Shown here: in pieces, positions 18,891 to 28,089 of the stretch
Layout: each line of letters opens with the position of its first letter
Position numbering within the stretch: position 1 is the stretch's first letter
Assembly (NCBI GenBank): GCA_003988855.1
Contig: QYAI01000214.1
Coordinates: forward strand, 1-35,940
DNA from: Arachnopeziza araneosa
Lineage: Eukaryota; Ascomycota; Leotiomycetes; Helotiales; Arachnopezizaceae
Direction of reading: 5' to 3'
DNA: 35,940 nt
Made by a program: the position numbers and the translations under genes
Notes under the pieces: generated by a model
Database searches by the model: none
What the model saw: only the letters and a program-made list of their open reading frames with translations
What the model was told of the DNA's origin: nothing

Positions 18891-21037
18891 ATGAGATTTC
18901 AGTTGTGCGGTCAGCGTTGTACACAGAAGGAGCAGTTTCCTAAAATGGTTGAAAGTCTTCCTCGTGAGCTTTCCCAATGCTACCAATCCACAACCTCTGT
19001 CATTGGTACTCTGCCAAATCCTTTCCTCTTTCTTCTCACCTCGAAGGTGACGAACCTTTGTTTTCTTATTGTCACTTTGTATTCAAGATATCTGTACAAG
19101 AAAATGGCTCGAATCTATGGGAGGCAAGACAAACCTCACTCCACCAACGGAGGCCATCTACTCAAAGGATCCTATCATATCATCTCGAGATACCCACGAA
19201 TGACATTCATCCGTATCCATTGGGCTTATTTCCTGATCACTTGTCTGATCTCGTCCGCCATTTTTTGGGCATCATCGACAGTGGTTTCTATCCAATATGT
19301 CGACTCTCTATTCCTCATCGTTGCAGCAATGTCCCAAGCCGGTCTAAATCCAGTCAATCTGAGTAGCTTGAGCATATTTCAGCAGGTCATGATATTTGTC
19401 CTGATCATGCTCGGCAACCAAATCTTCGTCAGTGTATTCGTCATCCATGTGAGAAAGAGAGCTTTTGAACAAAGATCTACGCAGAAGGAAAAACAGAGGC
19501 AAGTCGAGAAACAGCCAGCGTCAAGTTCTACACCAAAAAGTAAGTTCGAGACCTATGGACAGCGAAACTTAGTACTGACGGTTCTCAAGCCAGTCCACAC
19601 ACCCATCTCAATTGTCAAGATACACACAGAGGGACGGAAGCGTACTATCGTCCTAGCATCACGATACGGTGTCGTGAACAACACGAACATATCCCAATCC
19701 ATGGTACAGTTGACAGGAATGCACAATTCCATGGGCTCTCTCCTGATGAGATCGAACACGTCAATTGTCTTGAATATCAGGCTGTGAGATTGCTCGGGTA
19801 TCTAGTGCCTATGTATTTTGTGATTTGGCAGGTTTTTGGTTGTATTTCATTAGGTGCATATACAGCTAGATATCAGTCCCAGACTGCTATGGATGATCAT
19901 TTGCATCCTTGGTACGTACCTCCTGTATCAAGGTCTGATCTAACAGACTCAACAGGTGGGTAGGAGTTTTCTTTGGTGTTGCTGCATTCAATAATGCCGG
20001 CATGTCACTCTTGGATCTCAGTGCTGTAAGTAGATCCTTAGTCAAATAGACCAGGGCTAATAGATTGCTAGATACCATTCCAGAACTCTCCATATGTCCT
20101 TACTACTTTCATTCTGTTGATGCTCGCTGGAAATACAGCGTAGATATCTCCAATAAATCGAAGGCAATAGCTCACGATCAATAGATACCCAATCTTTCTG
20201 AGGCTCTTCCTTTGGGTTGCATTTAAAATCCTTCCAGAAACAGATCGATTCCAGACATTGAGAGATACAATCCGCTTCATTCTAAAATACCCCCGCCGTG
20301 TATATACCAATCTCTTCCCATCAACACACACATGGTGGCTAGCTTTCACACTGATTATTTTCAATGCTACGGATTGGATCGCTTTTGAAGTTCTCAACCG
20401 GCAAAATCCTATTGTCGAAGCCATTCCGATCAATTATCGCATCTTCGATGGTTTATTCCAAGCATTTGCCGTCCGATCCAGTGGCTTTGCAATAGTCTCA
20501 TTTTCCTCCCTTGCCGTTGGATTACAAGCTTTGTACATGATGATGATGTATATTTCTAGTTTTCCAGTCAGCATCACGATGCGTAATTGCAATGTGTATG
20601 AAGAGCAATCATTGGGAATCTACGCCGAAAACCTCACCTCAAAGCAAAGTGAATCAAACCGATCTTCTATTCAACACAGTCGTCTCTACTTCATCCGCGA
20701 ACAACTCCATCGTCAACTAGGACATGATATTTGGTTTCTAGTGATCTGCATGATCCTCATCGTGATGCTCGAAACATCCTCATACAACGCCGATTCTACA
20801 ACATTTGCTCTTTTCAATATCATTTTTGAAATTATCTCTGCCTATGGCTGTGTAGGCCTCTCTATTGGTCTTCCAAACCAAGCGTACAGCTTCTGCGGCG
20901 CTTGGCACACTGCTAGCAAATTGATTCTTTGTGTTGTCATGTTGAGGGGAAGACATAGAGGATTACCAGTTGAGATTGATAGAGCAGTTCAATTGCCTGG
21001 GGAAGCAGAGGAAGGTCATGGAGAAGGGGATAGGTAG
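18891..21037 (+). CDS. Trk-type potassium transporter
   Basis: Exons 18891-19539, 19590-19911, 19956-20025, 20072-20139 and 20185-21037; introns of 50, 44, 46 and 45 bp; 653 aa. Trk proteins carry out high-affinity K+ uptake at the plasma membrane and consist of four M1-P-M2 units. All four pore loops can be seen: AAMSQAGLNPVNL, AFNNAGMSLLDL, AFAVRSSGFAIVSF and SAYGCVGLSIGLP. The splice joins restore family motifs, for example HPW-WVGVFFG and AGNTAYPIFLRLF. The C-terminal LCVVMLRGRHRGLPVEID is a fungal Trk hallmark. The cytosolic loop between units 1 and 2 is short (~120 residues, against several hundred in yeast Trk1). The start is uncertain: ATGs at 18891, 18945 and 19104 are in frame, and residues before FIRIHWAYF are not clearly conserved. 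Confidence 0.88.
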
Positions 21038-21401
21038 TTGATTGGGTGGTGAGAATAGGGAAGAAAAAAGTGAGAAAGATGGGGTTGGTGAATTGGGAAA
21101 TTCTTTCCGATTGGTTGGCTGGACCTCCCTCGGTTGAGTTGCCTCCGAAGTGGGAGTATAGAATGGGATATAAAGGCGTGCTTTTGTACCGAGATTTCAT
21201 TTGCATTTTACGCAAACGCTTGTTGCTCACTTGCATTTCCATCTTCACTTACCAATTCTCTCGATTCCGAGAGAGGTCTTGAAAACAACCACTCACGTGA
21301 ATCCTCTCAAAAATCTTTATCCGCAACAGCGTCCTTCTCAACCTTCTTAGATTGTTCACCTGCTCACCTTATTCCTCTTTTCCATCGTTCAAAGCAACAA
21401 A
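21038..21401. other. Intergenic between TRK and the glyoxalase-fold gene
   Basis: 364 bp, same strand on both sides. It holds terminator and promoter functions. The last ~100 bp are C/T-rich, as is common ahead of fungal start codons. Confidence 0.3.
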
Positions 21402-22007
21402 ATGGGCCTCATAAACGGCATCGCGCATGTCAACCTTACCATCCCTGTCGGGACCCTCCACCTAGCCCATGAATTCTATGGCACTACCCTCGGACTGACA
21501 TCCGTCCCTATCCCAGTGCGTCAAAAAGGCACGCTTGCTTGGTTTGACATCACTCCAGGTGGCCAGCAGATCCACATTAGTTTCGAATCCGGGAGTAAGA
21601 AGGGAGGTGTGAGTCGACTCGATAATAACGGGGAAGGACTGAATGGGAGTGGATTGAATGGTGGAGCGGAGAATGGGAAGGTGACGGGACATAGCTCCAG
21701 ACACCCTTGTTTTAAATTGGGTAGTGTGGAGGATCTGGAGCAGTTGAAAACGAGAATCTGGGAGCATTTTGAGAAGGCTGAGGCGAGTGCGAGTAGGCCG
21801 CTGCAGGCGGATCGGCCGGGTGAGGTAGCTAGTGGTTAGTCTTCTCTTTCTTGGACGGAGTATTGAACAGGTCACAAGATGGATCTGAAGAACGAGAAGA
21901 ACTTTGAGTTCTAATGCTAACTTTGAGCAGGTGCCAAGGGAGTTGAATACCCGACTCGTTTCTTTGCTCGGGATTTTGCAGGGAATAGGTTAGAATTCAG
22001 TCTATGA
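21402..22007 (+). CDS. VOC-superfamily (glyoxalase/dioxygenase-fold) protein
   Basis: Exons 21402-21834 and 21931-22007 with a 96-bp intron (branch ATGCTAAC); 169 aa. The N-terminal GIAHVNLTIPVGTLHLAHEFY followed by GTTLGL is the first beta-alpha-beta-beta module of the vicinal oxygen chelate fold, with a His in the usual metal-ligand place. The short second exon supplies FFARDFAGNRLEFSL, the closing strand with the C-terminal Glu ligand. Between them PGGQQIHISFE matches the central strand, and a Gly/Asn-rich loop (~65-95) looks like an insertion. VOC enzymes include glyoxalase I, fosfomycin/bleomycin resistance proteins and ring-cleaving dioxygenases. The single-module size does not say which reaction is catalysed. 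Confidence 0.85.
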
Positions 22008-22892
22008 AGTTCTCGAATGACCTTGTTCGTTCAACTGGTTTGGTGTAGTGTTGGAACATGATGGCTACTGAATCTAGCCTTCCTAGGAATTTCGAACTTC
22101 GACCGATTGTGCTCTCATGTTGAAGTATATAAAGAAGTCTAAAGTCAATTGGACACTGCAATATTTGAACTTCTCATATCCATATTTCTATTACAATGTT
22201 GATTGCCTATTGTTCGATGCCCTACCGTTGGTGTTTGGAAATTATGTCCACTGGGATCCTGGATTAGCGACTTGGTGTCGTTGTTAAAGTCTTCTTTCAT
22301 TATTGTCTCTATTTCTGCTGTCATTCCATTTCCATCGCATGAATACAAGTTTATGGTATGACTCTGGGCTAATTTTGCTGCAGTGTAATCTTCGGATATT
22401 GTCTACATTTGCTGTTGTTACTTCATGAGGTCATATATGAGATAAGAAGCTAAGTTGACTTTAGAATTCTGACCCTTTATAGATTACTCTGAATGTGTAC
22501 TCACTTTCGCTACCGAGCGACCTTGACGAACCTTTTATCTACCCTCCGAAGGTGTATCACGGGCAATGAATCGAACTCGGCCTCAAAATACATCATTTTG
22601 TGACTTGAAGATATATGAGGAATGCAGTGGTTTAAATCGAGCGATAAATTTTTGCATATTTCGAGTCGACGATTCTAGAAGAAGCGCGTCATTCTCGGAA
22701 ACAGGTTCTTGAATATCATATCCTCGGAATTGCTTTCATTGTCATTATACAGATCTGAAATATAAGCTGATAAGTACAACGGGAGCCTCTAACAAGTTCT
22801 GATAGAGCGAGACTGGACAAGAAGCGAAACTAATTCTTAACTTGAGGCAATTCACTCCTTCAAGATTCACGAACCAGACATGTTCATAATAA
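22008..22892. other. Intergenic, about 0.9 kb
   Basis: No supported gene or RNA. It is the 3' flank of both the VOC gene and the disrupted Cys-rich gene. Confidence 0.3.
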
Positions 22893-23550
22893 CTATGAGA
22901 AAGAATGAACAAACTTAAGAAAGGGATTTGTAATACGAAAAGGTCTAATTTGGGAGCAAATCACAATCATGAAGATAAGAGAATTAAGTACAACGGTATT
23001 TGATGCTAGCTGTACTACTCTGTATATACTGGAAGCGACCTTTTCACCTTCTATATTTCTATGAAAGTACACTTCGACGTCGTCACCGTCATAGTCTTCG
23101 GACCCCTTATCATCCTCTGGAGGTTGAGACTTGCAATCTCGGCACTCAAGTCTGCAGGTAGAAATCTTCGTCAACGACGTGGTTTGACACGAGTCTCGAT
23201 GCGGGCCGCAAGCCTCGCATTTTTCATGGAAACAATTATCACAAGAGTAGATTCCTGTATCTATATCAAATACACATTCAAGAACACTCGCAGCCATAGC
23301 ACCAGGATGTTTGTACGGGTCCACAACTACCACATCTTTCCTCACTGCATCCCGCACAAGACAAGGTGTTATGCTCGTCTTCGGTATCCCAGCTGGTGAG
23401 AGTTGTGCACTCACAACACTGATGCTGTTCAGCTTCTCCACAGCAATCGCATTTTTCCTCGCAGTGTTCTCTGCAAGTGTACATATTGTCGTCTTCATCG
23501 AGATCCCACCCAGCGAAACACTCGCAAGCACATCAGAAAGACTGCTTACT
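22893..23550 (-). pseudogene. Cysteine-repeat protein gene, apparently frame-disrupted
   Basis: Two overlapping minus-strand frames each carry half of one Cys-rich repeat array. The first frame (about 23532 to 23278) reads CACECFAGWDLDEDDNMYTC..HCEEKCDCCG, then CECTTLTSWDTED...LSCAGCSEERCGSCG, then YGCECS and a stop. The second frame (from about 23275) continues the third repeat: CVFDIDTGIYSC..CFHEKCEACG, then CRLECRDC. Three units of the form C-x-C, acidic D-x-D, C-x-x-C, EE(K/R)C-x-x-CG are thus visible, probably zinc-binding. A one-base shift near 23270-23282 breaks unit 3, and a TGA at 23533-23535 lies just upstream of unit 1. No intron of normal size repairs either. The 23531 start codon listed for the second frame is not convincing. 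I do not recognise the family. Confidence 0.5.
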
Positions 23551-23837
23551 AGCCCTGACTTGAGATGCTTGAGGATTGGAGGAGGTCGAGGTAATTATGT
23601 GAAAGAAGAGATTGATCTTGACTAATTTGAGATTCGCGAGCGGTTGATGGAGGTGAAAAAGTTTTAATCCACTCAACTGCGACTTTCTAGTCGCATTCTG
23701 GCGCGAATCACAATAGTGAACGGACCAGGACATATAATTGTGCTGGCCTTGCTGCATGCCAGAATATGGGGCTAACGAGCTTTGATTGCTGGCCAATCAT
23801 GGTTTCCTTTATTTTCCTTCACATATACCAAATTCAA
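23551..23837. other. Spacer between Cys-repeat gene and two-TM protein gene
   Basis: A minus-strand frame of 87 residues (23533-23796) ends at the TGA next to the Cys repeats and is in frame with them. It might be the former N-terminus, but it has low complexity and no cysteine pattern. Confidence 0.25.
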
Positions 23838-24929
23838 TCAATCGCCACTGATCTTAGCATGGCGGAAGTACTTCATCCCTACCCAAGCAACAACAACCCA
23901 GACCCAGGCCATTACAGCCGTCAAGATTATCAGCGCAGGATAATATCCAACAATGGGCAAGGTTGGATCATCCTCAAGTTCAGGTGGGGCGTAGGGCGTT
24001 TCACCAACATCCCATGCCCAGCTCCATACTCCCAGACACGAGCCCATACCCGTGACAAAGACAACCCAGGTGACAATCAAAACTACCCAGCCCCACCATT
24101 CGGTTTCCGAATAATCCCAATCCTCATCAGGGACTGGCAGAGGATTAGATGCCATACCCCCAATGGACAATGGAGATTTGGCCTTTTGACCTGAGCGACG
24201 ACGATTTAGCGATCCCCCAGGAAAATAGGAGTCAGAACCAGATGATGGTGGCCCAACCCTCGGTGGAGGAAGGCTATGGTTTGGTATGCTAAGAATATCT
24301 TCTTCGTCTGTCGTGGAAGTGTATGTCAGAGTCGGGCTTGTGGTTGATGTTGGTGACGTCACAAGTTGGTCTTCTGAACCCATAGGCAGAGTTTTGATGG
24401 GTGATAATATGGTACCATAAGGGGTAGCTGAGTAACCAGCCATAGAAGGCCGAGAGGCAATGTCACTTATTCCGAGACCGAACCCTCCGATGTGTGACGT
24501 CTCTTCAGGCGAGATGGGGCTAGTCGGTCCATCGGGGCTATAACCAGCCTCATGTCGAGTGTCAATGGTGGAAGTTTTCAACTCTCTCTTCTCTCTCTGG
24601 GCACCACGGCCAAGTAATGCAGCCTTTCTCAGAGATCCTTTTCTCCTTCGCGTCTTTTGTTGCTGTACCGCAACAGCCATAGCCCTATTGGATTTCTTAT
24701 ATCCTATTTTGTCATCTCCTGGTGTATACTCGGCGTCAAGAGGAAGATTGTCAGAAGGATCTTGATTTTCCTCCGAGCTGGATCTCAGGAACGAGAGCTT
24801 AGACAATAAGCCCCCGGACAGATTCCTTTCATGTCCAAACCCATTAATTTGTCCAACATGGCCAGTGCCATCATCTCTTCTAACAGATTCGGCAATAGCA
24901 CCATTCTTGGCAAATAGGTCGGCCTCCAT
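23838..24929 (-). CDS. Fungal protein with long disordered N-terminus and two C-terminal TM helices
   Basis: Single exon, 363 aa, ATG at 24929 (MEADLFAKNGAIAES). Residues 1-270 are polar, rich in Ser, Pro, Thr and Gly, with a basic patch KTRRRKGSLRK near 92-102, and are probably disordered. The C-terminal third is compact and looks strongly conserved: a Trp-rich start (YSETEWWGWVV), TM1 at ~279-302, a short loop GETPYAPPELEDDPTLPIVGYYP, and TM2 at ~331-352 ending in GMKYFRHAKI. The pattern suggests a small integral membrane protein with a large cytosolic tail. The function is unknown to me and I give no symbol. Confidence 0.8.
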   Translation of the reverse strand: MEADLFAKNGAIAESVRRDDGTGHVGQINGFGHERNLSGGLLSKLSFLRSSSEENQDPSDNLPLDAEYTPGDDKIGYKKSNRAMAVAVQQQKTRRRKGSLRKAALLGRGAQREKRELKTSTIDTRHEAGYSPDGPTSPISPEETSHIGGFGLGISDIASRPSMAGYSATPYGTILSPIKTLPMGSEDQLVTSPTSTTSPTLTYTSTTDEEDILSIPNHSLPPPRVGPPSSGSDSYFPGGSLNRRRSGQKAKSPLSIGGMASNPLPVPDEDWDYSETEWWGWVVLIVTWVVFVTGMGSCLGVWSWAWDVGETPYAPPELEDDPTLPIVGYYPALIILTAVMAWVWVVVAWVGMKYFRHAKISGD

Positions 24930-26084
24930 TATTGTAAATTATGGTGAAGATCAAGTAACTGTTATACAAGATGCATAATACAGATAAACTATACAGCAGT
25001 ATTAGTTTATAAACCTCGCTCTATCAATTGGCATATCCAACTCTTCCGTGTAGGTTCACGAGAACTAATTTGATAATGAAATTCTGAAGCCTGGTGAATG
25101 GTAATATGTAAGGCCGTACCTGAAAGACAGTTGTTGTGGATAAAGAAGAGTATCAACTCAAATGTTTCCACCTTCGTGGTCGGGTTGATGTTGACAGGTT
25201 GACGAAGTGGAGTATCAATAATCTCTGATATTATATCAAAGCTTAGTGTTCTGTATCCCAAGTAAGCAGAAGTATAATGATGAATTCATGACTTCATTAC
25301 CAGAAGGTGAGCATGGAGTAACTGAAAGAGCCTTTCAAGGTCGATGAACTGATATTCAAAGAATACCTAGTGAAACTTCACGCTTGTCAGTAGGCGTGAA
25401 GTAGCCGACCAGAGAGGAAGCATCTTGCCAGGGAAAACCAAATCTGAACGAAGGTTACGTTCAACGATAAAACCTTTCGTGAAGAAAGAGTCCGGGTTGT
25501 TTACTGCACTAATTTCAATATCAGTATCTGTTGACAAGGCGAAGCGAAGCGAGGAATTCAGGGGCATTATACCACGTGAGCATAACACAACTTATATGAA
25601 AGAGTTCCTGTTGGGGAAGGTCGACATCTACTAGGATCGGCGGGATAGTTTGCGAAAAGGAAGTTTGTAGTTGAGAAGAGTTGTTGTGGAGGAAGTTCTT
25701 GAATAGAAGAGGTAGGGGTCGCGAAGTTTCGGGGCAACTTCCGAATTAGAAAGGTGGCCTTACTAGATCTCCGAGTGGTGATCCGAAGAGGACAACGACG
25801 AGTTGAATCAGGGGCGTGTAGGTGCAAAGCGGTCGAAGAGTAGAAGACAACGTGTTGTTGTGTTGTTGAAGGGAAGAAGAAGAAAAGATGTATTTGTGGT
25901 CGAAAAAGAGTTGGGTGATCGCGTACCTGTTCCTCTGGTGGCGGTGACGCTAATGCAGCTTCCCGCTCTGGCGACAACCCCAACTCACGGCCTGAGGCTG
26001 TCGAAAGCCAGTTCAACCTCTGCTGCGACTTTCTTGATCTTACGCAGAGTGGTCGACGCTCTACGAGGGCAGCAGACTCTTCAG
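24930..26084. other. Divergent promoter region, about 1.15 kb
   Basis: It separates the minus-strand two-TM gene and the plus-strand ZRG17-like gene. The ZRG17 frame is open upstream to 25803, which would add 94 Arg/Val-rich residues. That extension is probably leader sequence. A long minus-strand frame (25567-26136) overlaps the same place and is also judged spurious. Confidence 0.3.
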
Positions 26085-27553
26085 ATGGCGTCGAATCTGC
26101 CAATACCCGCTCCTCCTCGAACACCAACACCTCCAACTCCTATTCCCGAAGAGCCAGAAGGCTTAGGGTTCGGCGACAATTCGAGGACGGCGCAATCCAC
26201 ACTGGTGTACGATCCGAATGCGCTATCCCCACTGAGAGACACTTTCCCGGGTCGCTTTGGCTCAATGGCATCACCAATGACTGCATCAAGCTTCACTTCG
26301 CCCTCGCTGAGTGATGGTTCAATGGGGCCGCCTAAGCCCTCTGGGTCGCGAGGTCCTTTTAACTTCCAGCCCCAAACTATCAAGGATACTCCTGCGATGG
26401 TGAATTCGGTACGGCGCCATGAAACTACCCATGTGCAATAAGTGATCAAATTGGACGATCGGCAGCTAACTCACACAAGGCAAACAAACGAAGAGGTCAT
26501 AGATATAAGCATTCAAGTGTTTCTACTCAGCATCAGATCTTCCTCGAGCCCCCTCCACGAGCACCTTTAGCACTCCCAGCTTCCCTTCCAATCCCAACAT
26601 ATAACGAAGCATGGTCATCTAGGTCGAAAGAACAAACTATCCGAATTGTTTGGTGTGCATGCCATGCGCTTGTGGCTGGATACGTTTTGTACTCTGCGGC
26701 TGGATCCCTCGCGCTCACAGCCCTCTCGCATCTCATTTTCTTCGACGCTGTATCTGCCACAATCTGCGTAGTAGTCGATGTTCTCAGTAACTTCGAAGTC
26801 TGGAAGCGTAGTTCCATTCGCCACCCTTTTGGTCTCGAGCGTGCAGAAGTTCTGGCTGGATTCGCAATGTCGGTCTTTCTTCTCTTCATGGGATTCGATC
26901 TCATTTCTCATAATCTCAAACACGTCCTTGAAGGCATGGGTACACATAAACCACACCATCCACACTCACATCAACGTGTATCTCCTGGCAGTGTAGACTC
27001 TGCTGCTCTCCTCTCAATCATAGCTACGCTAATCTCAGCAATATTACTTAAAAATCATGCTAGAATAGGAAAAGCGATGCGCTTCGCATACATTTCGTCT
27101 CTACCTAGCGTTCTCTCCAATCCAAGTCATTTCTTGACTCTCTTCAGCAGCGCAGTCATGCTCCTTCTCCCTCTTCTTACAATCACGCTATATATCTGGC
27201 TTGACCGCCTCCTCTGCTGCTTGATCGCGATCTCCATGTTCATTCTTGGTATTCAGCTAGCAATCACACAAGGCCTCATGCTCCTCATGAGTTACAGTGG
27301 GAAAGGTGTCTCAGAAGTAATGAAGGAACTAAGCAATGAACCGTTGATCACGCATGTGGAAGAAGCACGCTTCTGGCAGGTACATTATGGGCTCTGCATG
27401 GCAAACCTTAAACTCAGAGTTCGAGGTGATGAAGTGCAACTGAGCAAGCTAAGGGAGAAGATCAATCATCTTGTGCGTAACAGACTAGGTGGTGGATATG
27501 GCAAAGGGAGCGTGAGATGGGAGGTTACAACGCAGTTTACACTCGATAAATAG
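26085..27553 (+). CDS. ZRG17: ZRG17-like cation diffusion facilitator (ER/secretory zinc transporter subunit)
   Basis: Exons 26085-26408 and 26480-27553, joined over a 71-bp intron (branch CAGCTAAC); 465 aa. Exon 1 is a Pro/Ser-rich cytosolic tail. Exon 2 begins ANKRRGHRYKHSSVS and LEPPPRAPLALPASLPIP, a stretch I associate with fungal Zrg17 proteins. A CDF-type membrane domain follows: VLYSAAGSLALTALSHLIFF, a helix with ICVVVDVLSNFEVW, HPFGLERAEVLAGF, a His-rich loop (HKPHHPHSHQ), further helices and a cytosolic C-terminal domain. In yeast, Zrg17 pairs with Msc2 to load zinc into the ER. The helix-2 region does not show the usual HxxxD zinc ligand pair, in keeping with the non-binding partner role. 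The start at 26085 is the most natural ATG. Confidence 0.8.
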
Positions 27554-28089
27554 AGACGCTTGATGTGTGGCTACTTGACGTATTTGTATATCTGAATTAT
27601 GAGGTGGCGTTAAGGATTGACTGGAGGCATATTAATGTATGCAGCATGAATGCATGGGAAGCATACGGCATTTAGGTCTGTGTTTGTATAGTTCCCAGAT
27701 ATGAGAATAACACAATAAACAAACACCTATGCAACGTGATTGCAACCTAAGCGAAGTGATGTAAATAGACTTCTCGCATATTTAATCCGCTCTTCACGCC
27801 TCGCTTTGCCTGACGTGATGCGGCTGACAAGGCTGCGTGATGCAGTATAAGTGGTGTATTTAGGGCAAACTATTCCGGTCTGTTTGTACATATATGCCCA
27901 AACCTCCAATTCCCGTCTAAAAATAAAAAGATATAGATGAAGAGGGGATCATTCTTATTGCTTGCTCCAGAATAACAACCAACAATTCAGCAGAGGTATA
28001 TCAAACCATCACCCAGAAGCAAACCTACAACGCCTTTGTTCAGCTGCAGCTCCCATAGCTCTTCAATCGATCCAGATGGCAGTCTATAT
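27554..28089. other. Convergent intergenic region between ZRG17-like gene and MGM1
   Basis: 536 bp between two stop codons, holding both 3' ends. AT-rich, with a near-direct repeat of GTGATGC around 27815-27845. No gene supported. Confidence 0.3.

Noticed and set aside
18977..19366. Second plus-strand frame overlapping Trk exon 1
   Set aside because: It has no membrane pattern. The overlapping Trk frame has the pore-loop motif and joins properly to exon 2.
25803..26084. 94-residue in-frame extension of the ZRG17-like protein
   Set aside because: Arg/Val-rich with no resemblance to the rest. The ATG at 26085 begins the typical Pro-rich tail. Transcript 5' ends would settle it.
25567..26136. 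Minus-strand frame of 189 codons overlapping the start of the ZRG17-like gene
   Set aside because: Low-complexity translation with no domain. It overlaps exon 1 of a well-supported gene.
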